NCBI GenBank assembly: GCA_902476265.1
Contig: CABSCP010000010.1
Coordinates: 1 to 64,000 of the forward strand
Origin: an uncultured Lachnospiraceae bacterium
GTDB taxonomy: Bacteria; Bacillota; Clostridia; Lachnospirales; Lachnospiraceae
DNA length: 64,000 bases
Direction of reading: 5' to 3'
The notes under the pieces are model-generated. The model saw only the letters and a program-made list of their open reading frames with translations, searched no databases and had not been told where the DNA came from. The position numbers and the translations under genes were made by a program. This document shows, piece by piece, positions 1 through 8,864 of the stretch. The number at the start of each line of letters is the position of its first letter. Within the stretch, counting starts at the first letter, position 1.

Positions 1-80
1 TAATAAAGGGATGGGAAGCCTTGAAAAATGAGGGCTGAGAATTCCGAGAACTTATTAAAGAATAAGGGAGGACATTTTCT

Positions 81-3000
81 ATGAGTCAGGGTAGAAAAAG
101 AAAGACAAATGTGTGGCGCGGCATGACCACGGTCACGGCATCCGTTCTGGCGCTTTCCATTACGGCAATGCCGATTGTGGAGAGCTTCCGAACCGATATT
201 GACAAGTTTATCGGAACCAGCAGCACGAAAATCGTGACGGACGAAACGGGAAGCAGTGTGGATATGTATACCTACACATCCGATTATGCCAGCACAACGG
301 AACTGCTGGACGCCATCGAAGCGCTGGGCGAGGAAATGAGTGAGGAAGGAACCGTATTGTTAAAGAACAACGGCGCGCTTCCCCTAAGCGCAGAAGAAAC
401 CGGAAAAATTTCGCTGCTGGGCTTTGGCAGCTATTATCCGGTGCAGGGCGGCGACATGGGAAGTTCCCTGAATGTAAATGAAGGCACCGATGCGGATACC
501 GTGGATCTGGTAGGCGCGTTTACCGCAAAGGGATTTGGACTCAATCCCACGCTGCAGAGCTTATATGAAACCTTAAAGCCGGAATTTTCCACAGAAGTGG
601 AAAGCTGGGGCGGAACGAAAACCTATTATACGGCTACCGCTCCCTCCACCACCGGGGTTTTTACCAGCAAAGAGCCGTCCACGGCGGCGATGGACGCTGC
701 GGATGCCGGCTGGAGAGACAGCCTGAAAGACAACAATGTGATGATCGTCACCATTTCCCGTTCCGGCAGCGAAAATGCCAATTACACGCCCGGTAAAGAA
801 GGGGTGGACCCCAATCAGAATCTGAATCAGACAGATCCCCTTGGATTGTCCGACACAGAGCGCGCGCTGATTGCGGAAGCCGTTGCGGCAAAAGAGAAAA
901 ACGGCGGCAAGGTCATCGTGATGCTGAATAATTCCAGCGCGATGGAAATTGATGAGCTTGCAAAAAATGACGGTATTGACGCCATGCTGCAGATCGGACT
1001 TCCGGGAGGATACGGATTCTACGGTATTGCGGATATTTTGAGCGGCGCTGCGAATCCCTCCGGACATCTGACGGATACCTATGCCGTAACCAATGCCAAC
1101 TCTCCTGCGGCACAGAACTACGGGAACTTCATGTATACAAACGCGGACGACGCATTTACTGTCAATTCCGCGGAAGTGGAAGCGGAGAGCATCTATACCG
1201 GATATAAATATTATGAAACCCGTTATGCGGATACCGTGGCAGGCCAGGGAAATGCGGCCGATCCTGTGGGAAGCTCCGACGGCGCGGCATGGAACTATGC
1301 GAAGGAAGTCACCTATCCTTTTGGCTATGGTTTATCCTATACCACCTTTGAACAGACACTGGACAGCCTGGAGGTGGATCTGGAAGCGCAGACCGTAACG
1401 GCCAGCGTGACCGTAACCAATACCGGAAATGTGGCGGGCAAGGATGTGGTGCAGCTGTATGCCTCCGTTCCCTATACGGCATATGATGTGGAACATAAAG
1501 TGGAAAAGGCAGCGGTACAGCTGCTGGATTACGCGAAGACGACAGAGCTGGCGCCGGGAGCGTCCGAGACCGTTACGATCACGGCGGATGCGGAATATAT
1601 GGCCAGCTGGGACAGCACTGCAGCAAACGCGGTGGGCACAAAGGGCTGCTATATCCTGGATGACGGTACTTACTATTTCTCCATTGGAAACGGCGCTCAT
1701 GAAGCGTTGAACCATGTGCTTGCGGCACAGGGCAAAACCACGGCGGACGGGATGACGGCAGAAGGAGACGCTTCCAAGGTAAAAACCTGGGAACTGGCTG
1801 CATTTGACGCTACAACCTTTGCTTATTCAGACAATGGCACCGCAGTGGAAAATCAGCTGGAGGACGCGGATCTGAATTATTATGCGGACGGTACGGTCAC
1901 TTATTTAACCCGGAATGACTGGGCGGGAACCTGGCCTGAAACCTATGAAAACCTGACGGCAACGGAAGAAATGCTGGACGTGATGCAGAATGGGACTTAT
2001 CAGATCACGGCAGGCGGGGATCCTTCCTCCGTTATTTTCGGACAGGACAACGGGCTGACACTGGCGGATTTAAAGGGTGTTTCCGACATGGAAGACCTTC
2101 GCTGGGAGACCCTGATGAACCAGATCACACTGGAGGAGTGCATGATCCGCACGGCGTTTGGCGGAACCAGCACCAAATCCATCGCTTCCATCACCTCTCC
2201 GGAAGTGATTCAGAACGACGGACCTAACGGATTCAATTCCTATCCGCTTGGACAGTATGCAAATACGGATACGGAAAGCGGCGATCCCTGCGCGGTATCG
2301 GCGGATGATCCGAACTTAAACTTCAGAGCAGGCGTCATGGGAAATGCCACGATTGTAGCGCAGACCTTCAGCAAAGAAATGGCAGGAAAATACGGAGAAG
2401 TGACCGGCAACTATTCCCTGTGGTCCAATCTGACGATTTTGTGGGGAGCAGGAACCAACCTGCACCGTGTGCCTTATAACGCAAGAAATCATGAATATTA
2501 TTCCGAAGATGCGGTGCTGACCGCATACCAGGCGGCCGCTTATGTGGAAGGCGGTAAAAAGTACGGCTGTATCCTGGCGCCGAAGCATCTGGCATTTAAT
2601 GATACGGAAGTCAACAGAACCGGTCTGAGCGTGTTCCTTACAGAACAGCAGGCCCGCGAAAATGAACTGCGCGGCACACAGGCCAGCATCGAAAAGGCAG
2701 GCGCTCTGGGCGTTATGACAGCCTTTAACCGTGTGGGCGTAACCGCGGCAAATGCGCATTACGGACTGTTAATGAATATTTTAAGAGGCGAATGGGGCTT
2801 CAAGGGGCTGATGTCGGAAGACTTCATCATGAATCCGGTTTATGCTTCCTTAAAGGATGCGGTACATTGCGGTGTTACCATGCTGACCTTTACCGGAGAC
2901 AATTCTCTTGCGGCTGTCAATGAGAAGTTCCCGGAATGGACGGTGGCGAACGTAGGACAGGATGCAACCCTGATGCAGGATTTGAAGAACGTCATGACAT

Positions 3001-3182
3001 GGCAGAATTACGCGCTGGCAAATTCCAACGCGCTGGACGGATTTTCCTCCAACACCCATATTGTCAGTGTCAGAACCTGGTATGATAACGTGATTACGGC
3101 TGTACAGATCACCTTTGCACTTCTCACCCTTTTGTGCATCGTGATGTATGTAAAAAACCTGAAAGACAAAAAGGAAGCATAA
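81..3182 (+). CDS. Membrane-anchored GH3 glycoside hydrolase with reversed domain order
   Basis: A beta-glycosidase of family GH3 (1033 aa), probably acting outside the membrane. The N-terminus is basic with a hydrophobic segment (about residues 14-35), and a second hydrophobic segment followed by a basic tail closes the protein, so it is likely anchored at both ends. The order of domains is reversed: the GH3 C-terminal domain comes first (EEGTVLLKNN, then R-x3-E with candidate acid/base E231), then an FnIII-like part after YPFGYGLSYTTF. The GH3 N-terminal barrel comes last, with KHLAFND, RENELRG and nucleophile candidate D914 in MSEDF. Reversed GH3 enzymes are known from Ruminococcus and Butyrivibrio. 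GGGAGG lies 9 bases before the ATG. A paralogue of identical length lies at 31229-34330. The substrate cannot be read from sequence. Confidence 0.88.
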   Translation: MSQGRKRKTNVWRGMTTVTASVLALSITAMPIVESFRTDIDKFIGTSSTKIVTDETGSSVDMYTYTSDYASTTELLDAIEALGEEMSEEGTVLLKNNGALPLSAEETGKISLLGFGSYYPVQGGDMGSSLNVNEGTDADTVDLVGAFTAKGFGLNPTLQSLYETLKPEFSTEVESWGGTKTYYTATAPSTTGVFTSKEPSTAAMDAADAGWRDSLKDNNVMIVTISRSGSENANYTPGKEGVDPNQNLNQTDPLGLSDTERALIAEAVAAKEKNGGKVIVMLNNSSAMEIDELAKNDGIDAMLQIGLPGGYGFYGIADILSGAANPSGHLTDTYAVTNANSPAAQNYGNFMYTNADDAFTVNSAEVEAESIYTGYKYYETRYADTVAGQGNAADPVGSSDGAAWNYAKEVTYPFGYGLSYTTFEQTLDSLEVDLEAQTVTASVTVTNTGNVAGKDVVQLYASVPYTAYDVEHKVEKAAVQLLDYAKTTELAPGASETVTITADAEYMASWDSTAANAVGTKGCYILDDGTYYFSIGNGAHEALNHVLAAQGKTTADGMTAEGDASKVKTWELAAFDATTFAYSDNGTAVENQLEDADLNYYADGTVTYLTRNDWAGTWPETYENLTATEEMLDVMQNGTYQITAGGDPSSVIFGQDNGLTLADLKGVSDMEDLRWETLMNQITLEECMIRTAFGGTSTKSIASITSPEVIQNDGPNGFNSYPLGQYANTDTESGDPCAVSADDPNLNFRAGVMGNATIVAQTFSKEMAGKYGEVTGNYSLWSNLTILWGAGTNLHRVPYNARNHEYYSEDAVLTAYQAAAYVEGGKKYGCILAPKHLAFNDTEVNRTGLSVFLTEQQARENELRGTQASIEKAGALGVMTAFNRVGVTAANAHYGLLMNILRGEWGFKGLMSEDFIMNPVYASLKDAVHCGVTMLTFTGDNSLAAVNEKFPEWTVANVGQDATLMQDLKNVMTWQNYALANSNALDGFSSNTHIVSVRTWYDNVITAVQITFALLTLLCIVMYVKNLKDKKEA

Positions 3183-3195
3183 GGAGGATGAAAGG

Positions 3196-3636
3196 ATGGA
3201 ATTCATGAAAAAACAGGCTGCAGGATTCTATTTGAGTCTGCTTGTGGCGATCATAGGACTGGTTGGCCTGATCCGCTACACGGGCAACTGCAAAACCGCA
3301 TATTTTTCGAATCTGGGAACGGATACAAGAGTGCTCGTCTGCTTTGTGGCAGCGATTCTCCTGGAAGCGGTATTTATCGCAGGCAGTGAGATTCTGAAAA
3401 AAAGAACGGCGCTGGACATTTGTCCGGTTGCGGCGGCCGTGCTGTTTACCGTGGGCACGCTGTTGTTCATCAGCGCCCGTGTCAACGGGATCGCGGCAAT
3501 TATGACCTTTACGAATAATGCGTCTACAATGGCGGATTTGAATCATACGGTCATCACGATTGTTTTCTGTGTCATCACTATGATTCTGGCAATGGCGGCT
3601 TCCTTCTTTTCCGTTGTGAAAGAGGCGAAGGACTGA
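3196..3636 (+). CDS. Small four-helix membrane protein, partner of GH3 enzyme
   Basis: A 146-aa protein with about four hydrophobic segments and no recognised domain. It starts 13 bases after the GH3 stop with AAGGAGG 8 bases upstream, so the two are very probably co-transcribed. An alternative start at 3205 (MKKQAAGFYLS) aligns better with the paralogue at 34349, which begins MKKYLENKAAGFYLT. The same gene pair occurs twice in the window, which suggests the small protein assists or anchors the enzyme. Function is otherwise unknown. Confidence 0.8.
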   Translation: MEFMKKQAAGFYLSLLVAIIGLVGLIRYTGNCKTAYFSNLGTDTRVLVCFVAAILLEAVFIAGSEILKKRTALDICPVAAAVLFTVGTLLFISARVNGIAAIMTFTNNASTMADLNHTVITIVFCVITMILAMAASFFSVVKEAKD

Positions 3637-3662
3637 GCCTGCCGGCCAAAGCAGGAGAATGT

Positions 3663-3697
3663 GGGGCTGGTGTCTTTTCAGGCATCAGTCCCCTTCT
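3663..3697 (+). terminator. Possible hairpin terminator after the first GH3 operon
   Basis: GGGGCTGGTG pairs imperfectly (G-T wobbles) with CATCAGTCCCC across a ten-base loop. Only a short, broken T stretch follows, so this is a weak candidate. Confidence 0.35.
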
Positions 3698-3740
3698 GGC
3701 GTTTGCTCAAAAAAGAACGCTATCGGAATTCTGAGAGGCA

Positions 3741-5624
3741 TTGAAGCAGGTGGGAAAAGGGATTGAAAAAAGAACGAAAAGGAAAGCGGCCGCTGTGGTT
3801 CTGTGGCTGTTGTGTATGACTTTAGCAGGCGGGTGTAAAGATGCGACGCCTTCTCTGCAGGAAGAGCTGTGCCATGTGGTATTGGAAGAAGGGGTCGGCT
3901 TTCAGGCAGCGGAATCGGCCCGCACGGTGAAGAAGGGAGAAGATCTGCGCTTCCGGCTTGCGCTGGAGCCGGGCTACCTGTTTGAAGGCGCGGACTATCC
4001 GGACTATACGGTTTCTTATGGTACGAAAGCGGATACGCTGGAACTGACGGTGCATGAAGTAAAGTATTCCACCGTCATATCCGTTTCCGTGAGAAAAGCG
4101 GATCTTCTCATCCGGTATCATGCAAACGGCGGCCAATGGCTGCAAGGGAAAAGCGGCGGGCAAGTGCGGGAGGCTGCAGCCCTGTCTTCCCATCAACGAA
4201 TCAATACGCTGGCGGGGGCGGACCTGCTTTCCAGAGAAGGGTATACGCTGACGGGCTGGAATACCGAAGCGGACGGAAGCGGAGTCCACATCGGGCTGGG
4301 CAGCCGTGTTTGGCCGGAGGAAAATCTGCTTTTGTATGCGGAATGGCAAAAATGGACGGATGCATCGCTGTTTTGCTATGAAGCAGCGCAAGATCAGGTG
4401 ATCATCACCGGATATGGCGGGGCAGAGGAAGTTTTATGTATACCGGCCCGGATAGAAGGAAAGCCGGTCATTTCGGTAAAAGAGGGGGCGTTTTTTGAGG
4501 CGTCCTGCAGAATTGCGGTGATTCCGCCCACCATGCGGAATCTGGAAGCGGGAGCCTTCCAAAACTGTGCCATGGAACAGCTGTATCTGTTTGACAATAT
4601 CGTGTCTTTGAATGACTATTCCTTTGAAGGCTGTGAAAATTTGCGGACGCTGTATGTAAACGCAGTGGAAGCGCCGGTTTACAGCGGCACCTATTTTGAT
4701 ACCTTTTCGGACAAATACGACCGGCTGGCGCGCCTGAAAGAGAAGAAAAAAATCGTGCTGTTTTCCGGTTCCTCCACCCGATTCGGCTATGACAGCGGGA
4801 TGATTTCGGAAGCATTTCCGGAATATGAGGTGGTGAATATGGGCGTATTCGCCTACACCAATGCAGTGCCTCAGCTTTTGCTGATTCTGCCCCTGATGCA
4901 GGAAGGGGACATTCTGCTGCACGCGCCGGAATTTGATGCGGCCAAGAGACAGTTTTGCACCACAAATGATCTGGACGTCCCTTTTTACTGTATGATGGAA
5001 TCCAATTATGATGCGATTGCGCAGTTGGATCTGCGGATGGTGAACAAGACTTTTTCCGCCCTATATTCCTATCTTGCCGGAAAAGAAGGGATGCAGGAAA
5101 GGGGCTACCATTGGTCTGCCGCCGATTTTGACGAGGACGGCAACCCTTCCGATACGAAGTCCTATAATGAATATGGGGATTACGTCCTGTATCGTCCTAA
5201 CGCGGCTACGGTAGAACCCGTATACGGGCTGGAGGTGGCATATACAAAAGAGGCGTTTCCCAAAGCGTATTATCTGGAGCCTGCCAATGCCATGTACCAG
5301 AAATTCCTGGACAAAGGGGTACAGGTCTATGTGACCTATGCGCCCAGAAACCGGAAGGCGGTTTCCAAAGAGAGCACCCAGGAAGCGAGGGCGCAGCTGG
5401 ACCGCTATCTGAGGGAAGAGCTGATCGTTCCGGTGATATCGGATTTGGAAAAGTCATTGGTATCCGGCGTCTATTTGTACAAAACCGATAATCATCTTTC
5501 CACGGAAGGGGTAACGATCCGGACGAAACAGATCATTGCGGATTTGAAAGCACAGAAAGAGACAGAAAAGTTACAGGAGGAGCAGGCAGCGATAACGGAA
5601 AACAGGAACGGCCCGGCGAAGTAA
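3741..5624 (+). CDS. Lipoprotein with InlB-type repeat, BspA-like LRR and SGNH-like domain
   Basis: A 627-aa predicted lipoprotein: basic start, hydrophobic stretch and lipobox LAGGC at about residues 28-32. A Listeria-Bacteroides (InlB) type repeat follows (about 125-200, with REGYTLTGWNTEADG). Next is a short BspA-like leucine-rich section (about 205-310). The last part resembles SGNH/AlgX-like esterases: FSGSSTRFG around S344 could hold the nucleophile, and TDNHLS near residue 590 gives the D-x-H pair. It may modify surface glycans, but catalysis is inferred from motifs only. The start is TTG with a weak GAGAGG upstream; GTG at 3750 is an alternative. Upstream genes are the GH3 pair, but a possible terminator intervenes. 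Confidence 0.72.
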   Translation: MKQVGKGIEKRTKRKAAAVVLWLLCMTLAGGCKDATPSLQEELCHVVLEEGVGFQAAESARTVKKGEDLRFRLALEPGYLFEGADYPDYTVSYGTKADTLELTVHEVKYSTVISVSVRKADLLIRYHANGGQWLQGKSGGQVREAAALSSHQRINTLAGADLLSREGYTLTGWNTEADGSGVHIGLGSRVWPEENLLLYAEWQKWTDASLFCYEAAQDQVIITGYGGAEEVLCIPARIEGKPVISVKEGAFFEASCRIAVIPPTMRNLEAGAFQNCAMEQLYLFDNIVSLNDYSFEGCENLRTLYVNAVEAPVYSGTYFDTFSDKYDRLARLKEKKKIVLFSGSSTRFGYDSGMISEAFPEYEVVNMGVFAYTNAVPQLLLILPLMQEGDILLHAPEFDAAKRQFCTTNDLDVPFYCMMESNYDAIAQLDLRMVNKTFSALYSYLAGKEGMQERGYHWSAADFDEDGNPSDTKSYNEYGDYVLYRPNAATVEPVYGLEVAYTKEAFPKAYYLEPANAMYQKFLDKGVQVYVTYAPRNRKAVSKESTQEARAQLDRYLREELIVPVISDLEKSLVSGVYLYKTDNHLSTEGVTIRTKQIIADLKAQKETEKLQEEQAAITENRNGPAK

Positions 5625-5651
5625 TCGGAATCTTCGCCGGGCCGATTTTTT
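5609..5651. terminator. Strong hairpin terminator between convergent genes
   Basis: CGGCCCGGCGAAG at 5609-5621 pairs perfectly (13 bp) with CTTCGCCGGGCCG at 5632-5644, followed by a T run. The stop codon of the lipoprotein gene lies at the base of the hairpin, so the 3' end of that gene is built into its own terminator. Confidence 0.85.
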
Positions 5652-5668
5652 TCTTGGAAATATAAATT

Positions 5669-7078
5669 TTATTCTTTTCCTTCTTTTTCTTTCGGAAGCA
5701 CAATGTTTAATACGATTGCCACAATCGCCGCCGGAACGATGCCGGAGCCGCCGAAGATCAGCTGGATGGTCTGCGGCATGTGTGAAAGCAGCGCGGAGTT
5801 TGCACCGATGCCGTAACCAAGTCCCAGGGCCACGGAAACGATGGTGATGCTTCTTGCGGTGATCGGATTTTTGGTGATCAGCTGGATACCGCTGATGACG
5901 ATGGAAGAGAACATCATCACGGCAGCGCCGCCCAGCACAGCCTGGGGCATGATGGAGATCAGGGCCGCAAGCTTGGGGAACAGACCGCAGAGCACCAGAA
6001 AGATTGCGCCGATGGAGAGGGCGAAACGGTTGACTACCTTTGTCATGGTCACCAGACCCACGTTCTGGGAGAAGGAGGTGTTGGGCAGCACGCCGAAGAG
6101 CGCTGCAAAGCTGGAACCCAGACCGTCGCAGATGACGCCGCCGGAGAGTTCCTTATCGGTCGCTTCCCGTCCCATGCCGCCTTCCATGACAGCGGAAATA
6201 TCGCCTACGGTTTCCACAGCGGTCACGATAAACATGATCATGATGGGCGCTACCGCACGCCAGTCAAATACCAGCTTTACGGGCATCAGTTTGGGAACTG
6301 CAAACCAGGAAGCATCAGCCACTTTGTTCCAGTTTAATACCCAGGCTTTGGTGTATTCCACACCTTCCGCGTCCACGGCGGTGGCAGGAAGCGCGAAGCC
6401 CATGATCAGAGCAACGATGTAACCGACAATGATGCCGATCAGGATGGAAGAAGAACTTGCAAGCCCTTTGCAGAAATGTTTCAGGGCCAGAATAACAATC
6501 AGAACCACAAACCCGAGGAACAGGTTTTCGGCGGAGCCGAAATCTTTGGCGGTATTGCCGCCGCCGAAGGAGTTGACGCCAACTGCGATCAGGGAAAGGC
6601 CGATGGATAAAACCACGGTGCCTGTTACAACAGCCGGGAAAAATCTGCGCAGGGGCTTTAAGAAAAAGCCCAGCACGGTTTCAAACAGGCCGCCGATGAT
6701 GGAAGCCATCATGATGGCGCCGTATGCCAGGATTCCGCCGCCCATGGCAGCGGCCACACTGTTGAATACACCGATGAAGCCGGAACTTGTGCCCATGATG
6801 ATCGGAACCTTGCCGCCGCAGGGGCCGATGGCGAACAGCTGTATTAAGGTGACGATGCCTGCAACCAGCATGGCGTTCTGCAAAAGGGCTACCTGAATGT
6901 CCGCAAATTCACTTCCGGCGCCGATGCCGCAGGCGCCTGTGATGATCAGAATCGGGGTCAGGTTTCCGACGAACATGGCCAGCACATGCTGCAGGCCCAG
7001 CGGAATTGCCTCCTTTAAAGGCAGCTTGCCGTAGAACTCGTAAGCTGCATTGGATAGGGATTTCTTTTCGTTGTCCAT
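5669..7078 (-). CDS. Nucleobase:cation symporter (NCS2, uracil/xanthine permease family)
   Basis: A 469-aa integral membrane protein of the NCS2 family, importing uracil, xanthine or a related purine with a cation. The N-terminus carries the family signature (LGLQHVLAMFVGNLTPI), and long hydrophobic segments run throughout. The region around VETVGDISA is the conserved substrate-site helix of the family. The ATG at 7078 is chosen because AAAGGAG lies just upstream on the minus strand; the open frame extends 13 codons further without a ribosome site. It is monocistronic and convergent to the lipoprotein gene. Exact base specificity cannot be read. Confidence 0.9.
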   Translation of the reverse strand: MDNEKKSLSNAAYEFYGKLPLKEAIPLGLQHVLAMFVGNLTPILIITGACGIGAGSEFADIQVALLQNAMLVAGIVTLIQLFAIGPCGGKVPIIMGTSSGFIGVFNSVAAAMGGGILAYGAIMMASIIGGLFETVLGFFLKPLRRFFPAVVTGTVVLSIGLSLIAVGVNSFGGGNTAKDFGSAENLFLGFVVLIVILALKHFCKGLASSSSILIGIIVGYIVALIMGFALPATAVDAEGVEYTKAWVLNWNKVADASWFAVPKLMPVKLVFDWRAVAPIMIMFIVTAVETVGDISAVMEGGMGREATDKELSGGVICDGLGSSFAALFGVLPNTSFSQNVGLVTMTKVVNRFALSIGAIFLVLCGLFPKLAALISIMPQAVLGGAAVMMFSSIVISGIQLITKNPITARSITIVSVALGLGYGIGANSALLSHMPQTIQLIFGGSGIVPAAIVAIVLNIVLPKEKEGKE

Positions 7079-7166
7079 TCCATTTCTCCTTTGTAAGCGG
7101 TACAGTGCGCCGCACAAACCATATATCGACGCAATACCAGCTATTTATAAAATTTTTGTAAAGTTC

Positions 7167-7195
7167 AGTATACATGGTTTCCCGGAATTTGTATA
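7167..7195 (-). promoter_or_regulatory. Candidate promoter of the nucleobase permease
   Basis: On the minus strand: TATACA (-35, 4/6), 17-bp spacer, TATACT (-10, 5/6). No purine riboswitch could be assembled in the leader. Confidence 0.45.
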
Positions 7196-7327
7196 GAGAT
7201 AATTTTTATAAAAAAATGGATTTTGCGAGCGTTCTGTCTTTATCATTTCCTTATAATTAGCTGTTATTTTAAAACCATACCCGCCAACGAGGGCGGATTC
7301 AGGAATATAAAGGAGGAAATTGACAAA

Positions 7328-8182
7328 ATGAACGGATTAAAAGAGTGGAGAAAAGAGGGGATCACGGGAACCGGGCTGAAATTTCTGGCAGTAGTATTCA
7401 TGGTTCTGGACCACATTCATTATTTCTTTTCTTATACGGGACTGATACCGGAGTGGTTCTCCATGCTGGGGCGGCTGGCAATGCCCATTTTTTTGTTCTG
7501 TGTGGCGGAAGGGTTTGCCTATACTCACGACAGAAAGCGGTATTTCCTGCGCATCTGGCTGATTTCGGCCGGGATGGGCGCAGTGCAGTATGGGATGGTC
7601 ACGGGGCATATGGTGAGGCCGGACGATTTCTTTCCGCGCAACGCTGTTTTTATGAACTTTGTCATTTTGTGCATCATCTGGCAGGGAATGGACTGGATAA
7701 AGGAAAAGAAATGGGGAAGAGGACTGGCGGCTGTTTTGCTTCCGCTGATCTGGCCGTATGCAATCAGCATTTTCAGCATGATTTTCCCGGCAACGGCCAC
7801 TGCCGCCGGCTTTTTGTGTTATACGGTTTTCCCGGCCTGGATCATCATTGTGGACGGAGGGCTTCCCTACCTTATTATGGGAATCCTCTTCTATGGGCTG
7901 CGCAAAAACAGAAAGCTGCAGCTGGCGGCCTTTGTGCTGTTTGATTTTGCGTGGTTCTTCGGCCTTGCGCTGCAGCAGGTTTCTGCCTTTCCCGGTTTCT
8001 CCATGACACAGATGTTCACCCAATATTATGAATGGTTCGGATGCTTTTCCGCGCTGCCGCTGTTGTGCTATAATGGAAAAAGAGGAAGCGGGCATAAGCA
8101 TTTCTTCTATGTGTTCTACGTAAGCCACGTATATATTCTGTACGCGTTGTCATGGCTTTTGATGACGATCTGGCAGAAGTAA
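7328..8182 (+). CDS. TraX-family membrane protein
   Basis: A 284-aa polytopic protein beginning with the TraX family pattern LKFLAVVFMVLDHIHYFF. TraX acetylates pilin in the F plasmid, but chromosomal Firmicutes homologues are uncharacterised, multi-spanning, acyltransferase-like proteins, so the substrate is unknown. Eight to nine hydrophobic segments are visible. The ATG at 7328 is chosen because AAAGGAGG lies 11 bases before it. A small hairpin (CCGCC/GGCGG) sits in the leader near 7281-7296. The response regulator gene follows 16 bases downstream, so all three genes here may share a transcript. Confidence 0.8.
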   Translation: MNGLKEWRKEGITGTGLKFLAVVFMVLDHIHYFFSYTGLIPEWFSMLGRLAMPIFLFCVAEGFAYTHDRKRYFLRIWLISAGMGAVQYGMVTGHMVRPDDFFPRNAVFMNFVILCIIWQGMDWIKEKKWGRGLAAVLLPLIWPYAISIFSMIFPATATAAGFLCYTVFPAWIIIVDGGLPYLIMGILFYGLRKNRKLQLAAFVLFDFAWFFGLALQQVSAFPGFSMTQMFTQYYEWFGCFSALPLLCYNGKRGSGHKHFFYVFYVSHVYILYALSWLLMTIWQK

Positions 8183-8198
8183 AGAGAGGAGCAGCAGC

Positions 8199-8864
8199 AT
8201 GGCGAATATTCTTGCCGTGGACGATGATGAGGATCTGTGTTCTCTGTTAAAGAGGGCGCTGGAAAAGGACGGGCATCAGGTGGTCGCGTTGCAAAGCGGG
8301 AAAGAGCTGGATGAAAAGAAGTGCCGGTGGGCGGACTGCATCCTGCTGGATGTGATGATGCCGGGAGAGGACGGCTTTTCTCTGTGCAGCCGTATCCGGG
8401 GACTGGCGGACTGCCCGATCCTTTTTCTGACTGCAAAAACGGAGGAGGAGGCGGTGGTATACGGCCTGGGGCTGGGGGCGGATGACTATCTGCTAAAGCC
8501 CTTCCGGATCGGGGAACTTCGGGCCAGGGTGAACGCCCATCTGCGCCGGCAGCAGAGAACCCCTCAGAACAGGGTGCGCCGGGGAGGTCTGGATTTTGAC
8601 CTTCCGGGAAAAACCATTACCTGCAGGGAGCAGCCGGTGAAGCTGACCCGGGGGGAATATGAAATCTGCGAATACCTGGCCCTTCATGCGGGGCAGGTAT
8701 TTTCCAGGGAACAGATTTATGAGGCGGTATTCGGCTATGACGGGGAGGCGGACGCTTCCGCTGTTACGGAGCATATTAAAAATATCCGCGCCCGTTTCAA
8801 AGAGGTGGGCGTGCAGCCAATTCAGACGGTTTGGGGGATCGGATATAAATGGGAAAAAGAGTGA
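8199..8864 (+). CDS. OmpR/PhoB-family response regulator
   Basis: A 221-aa DNA-binding response regulator. The receiver domain has the acidic cluster DDDED near residue 7, phosphoacceptor D51 in LLDVMMPGEDG, and the conserved lysine in DDYLLKPF. A winged-helix output domain occupies roughly residues 130-221 and ends in TVWGIGYKWE, typical of the family. The gene has AGAGGAG upstream and overlaps the kinase gene by 16 bases, so the two are translationally coupled. Targets are not evident. Confidence 0.93.
   Translation: MANILAVDDDEDLCSLLKRALEKDGHQVVALQSGKELDEKKCRWADCILLDVMMPGEDGFSLCSRIRGLADCPILFLTAKTEEEAVVYGLGLGADDYLLKPFRIGELRARVNAHLRRQQRTPQNRVRRGGLDFDLPGKTITCREQPVKLTRGEYEICEYLALHAGQVFSREQIYEAVFGYDGEADASAVTEHIKNIRARFKEVGVQPIQTVWGIGYKWEKE

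Noticed and set aside
5841..6896. Two plus-strand frames opposite the permease gene
   Set aside because: Proline/threonine-rich shadows of a membrane protein gene without ribosome sites.
7080..7170. Purine riboswitch in the leader of the nucleobase permease
   Set aside because: The minus strand shows ATATGG and TACCGC-like pieces, but there is no room for the third stem and no pairing of the first stem.
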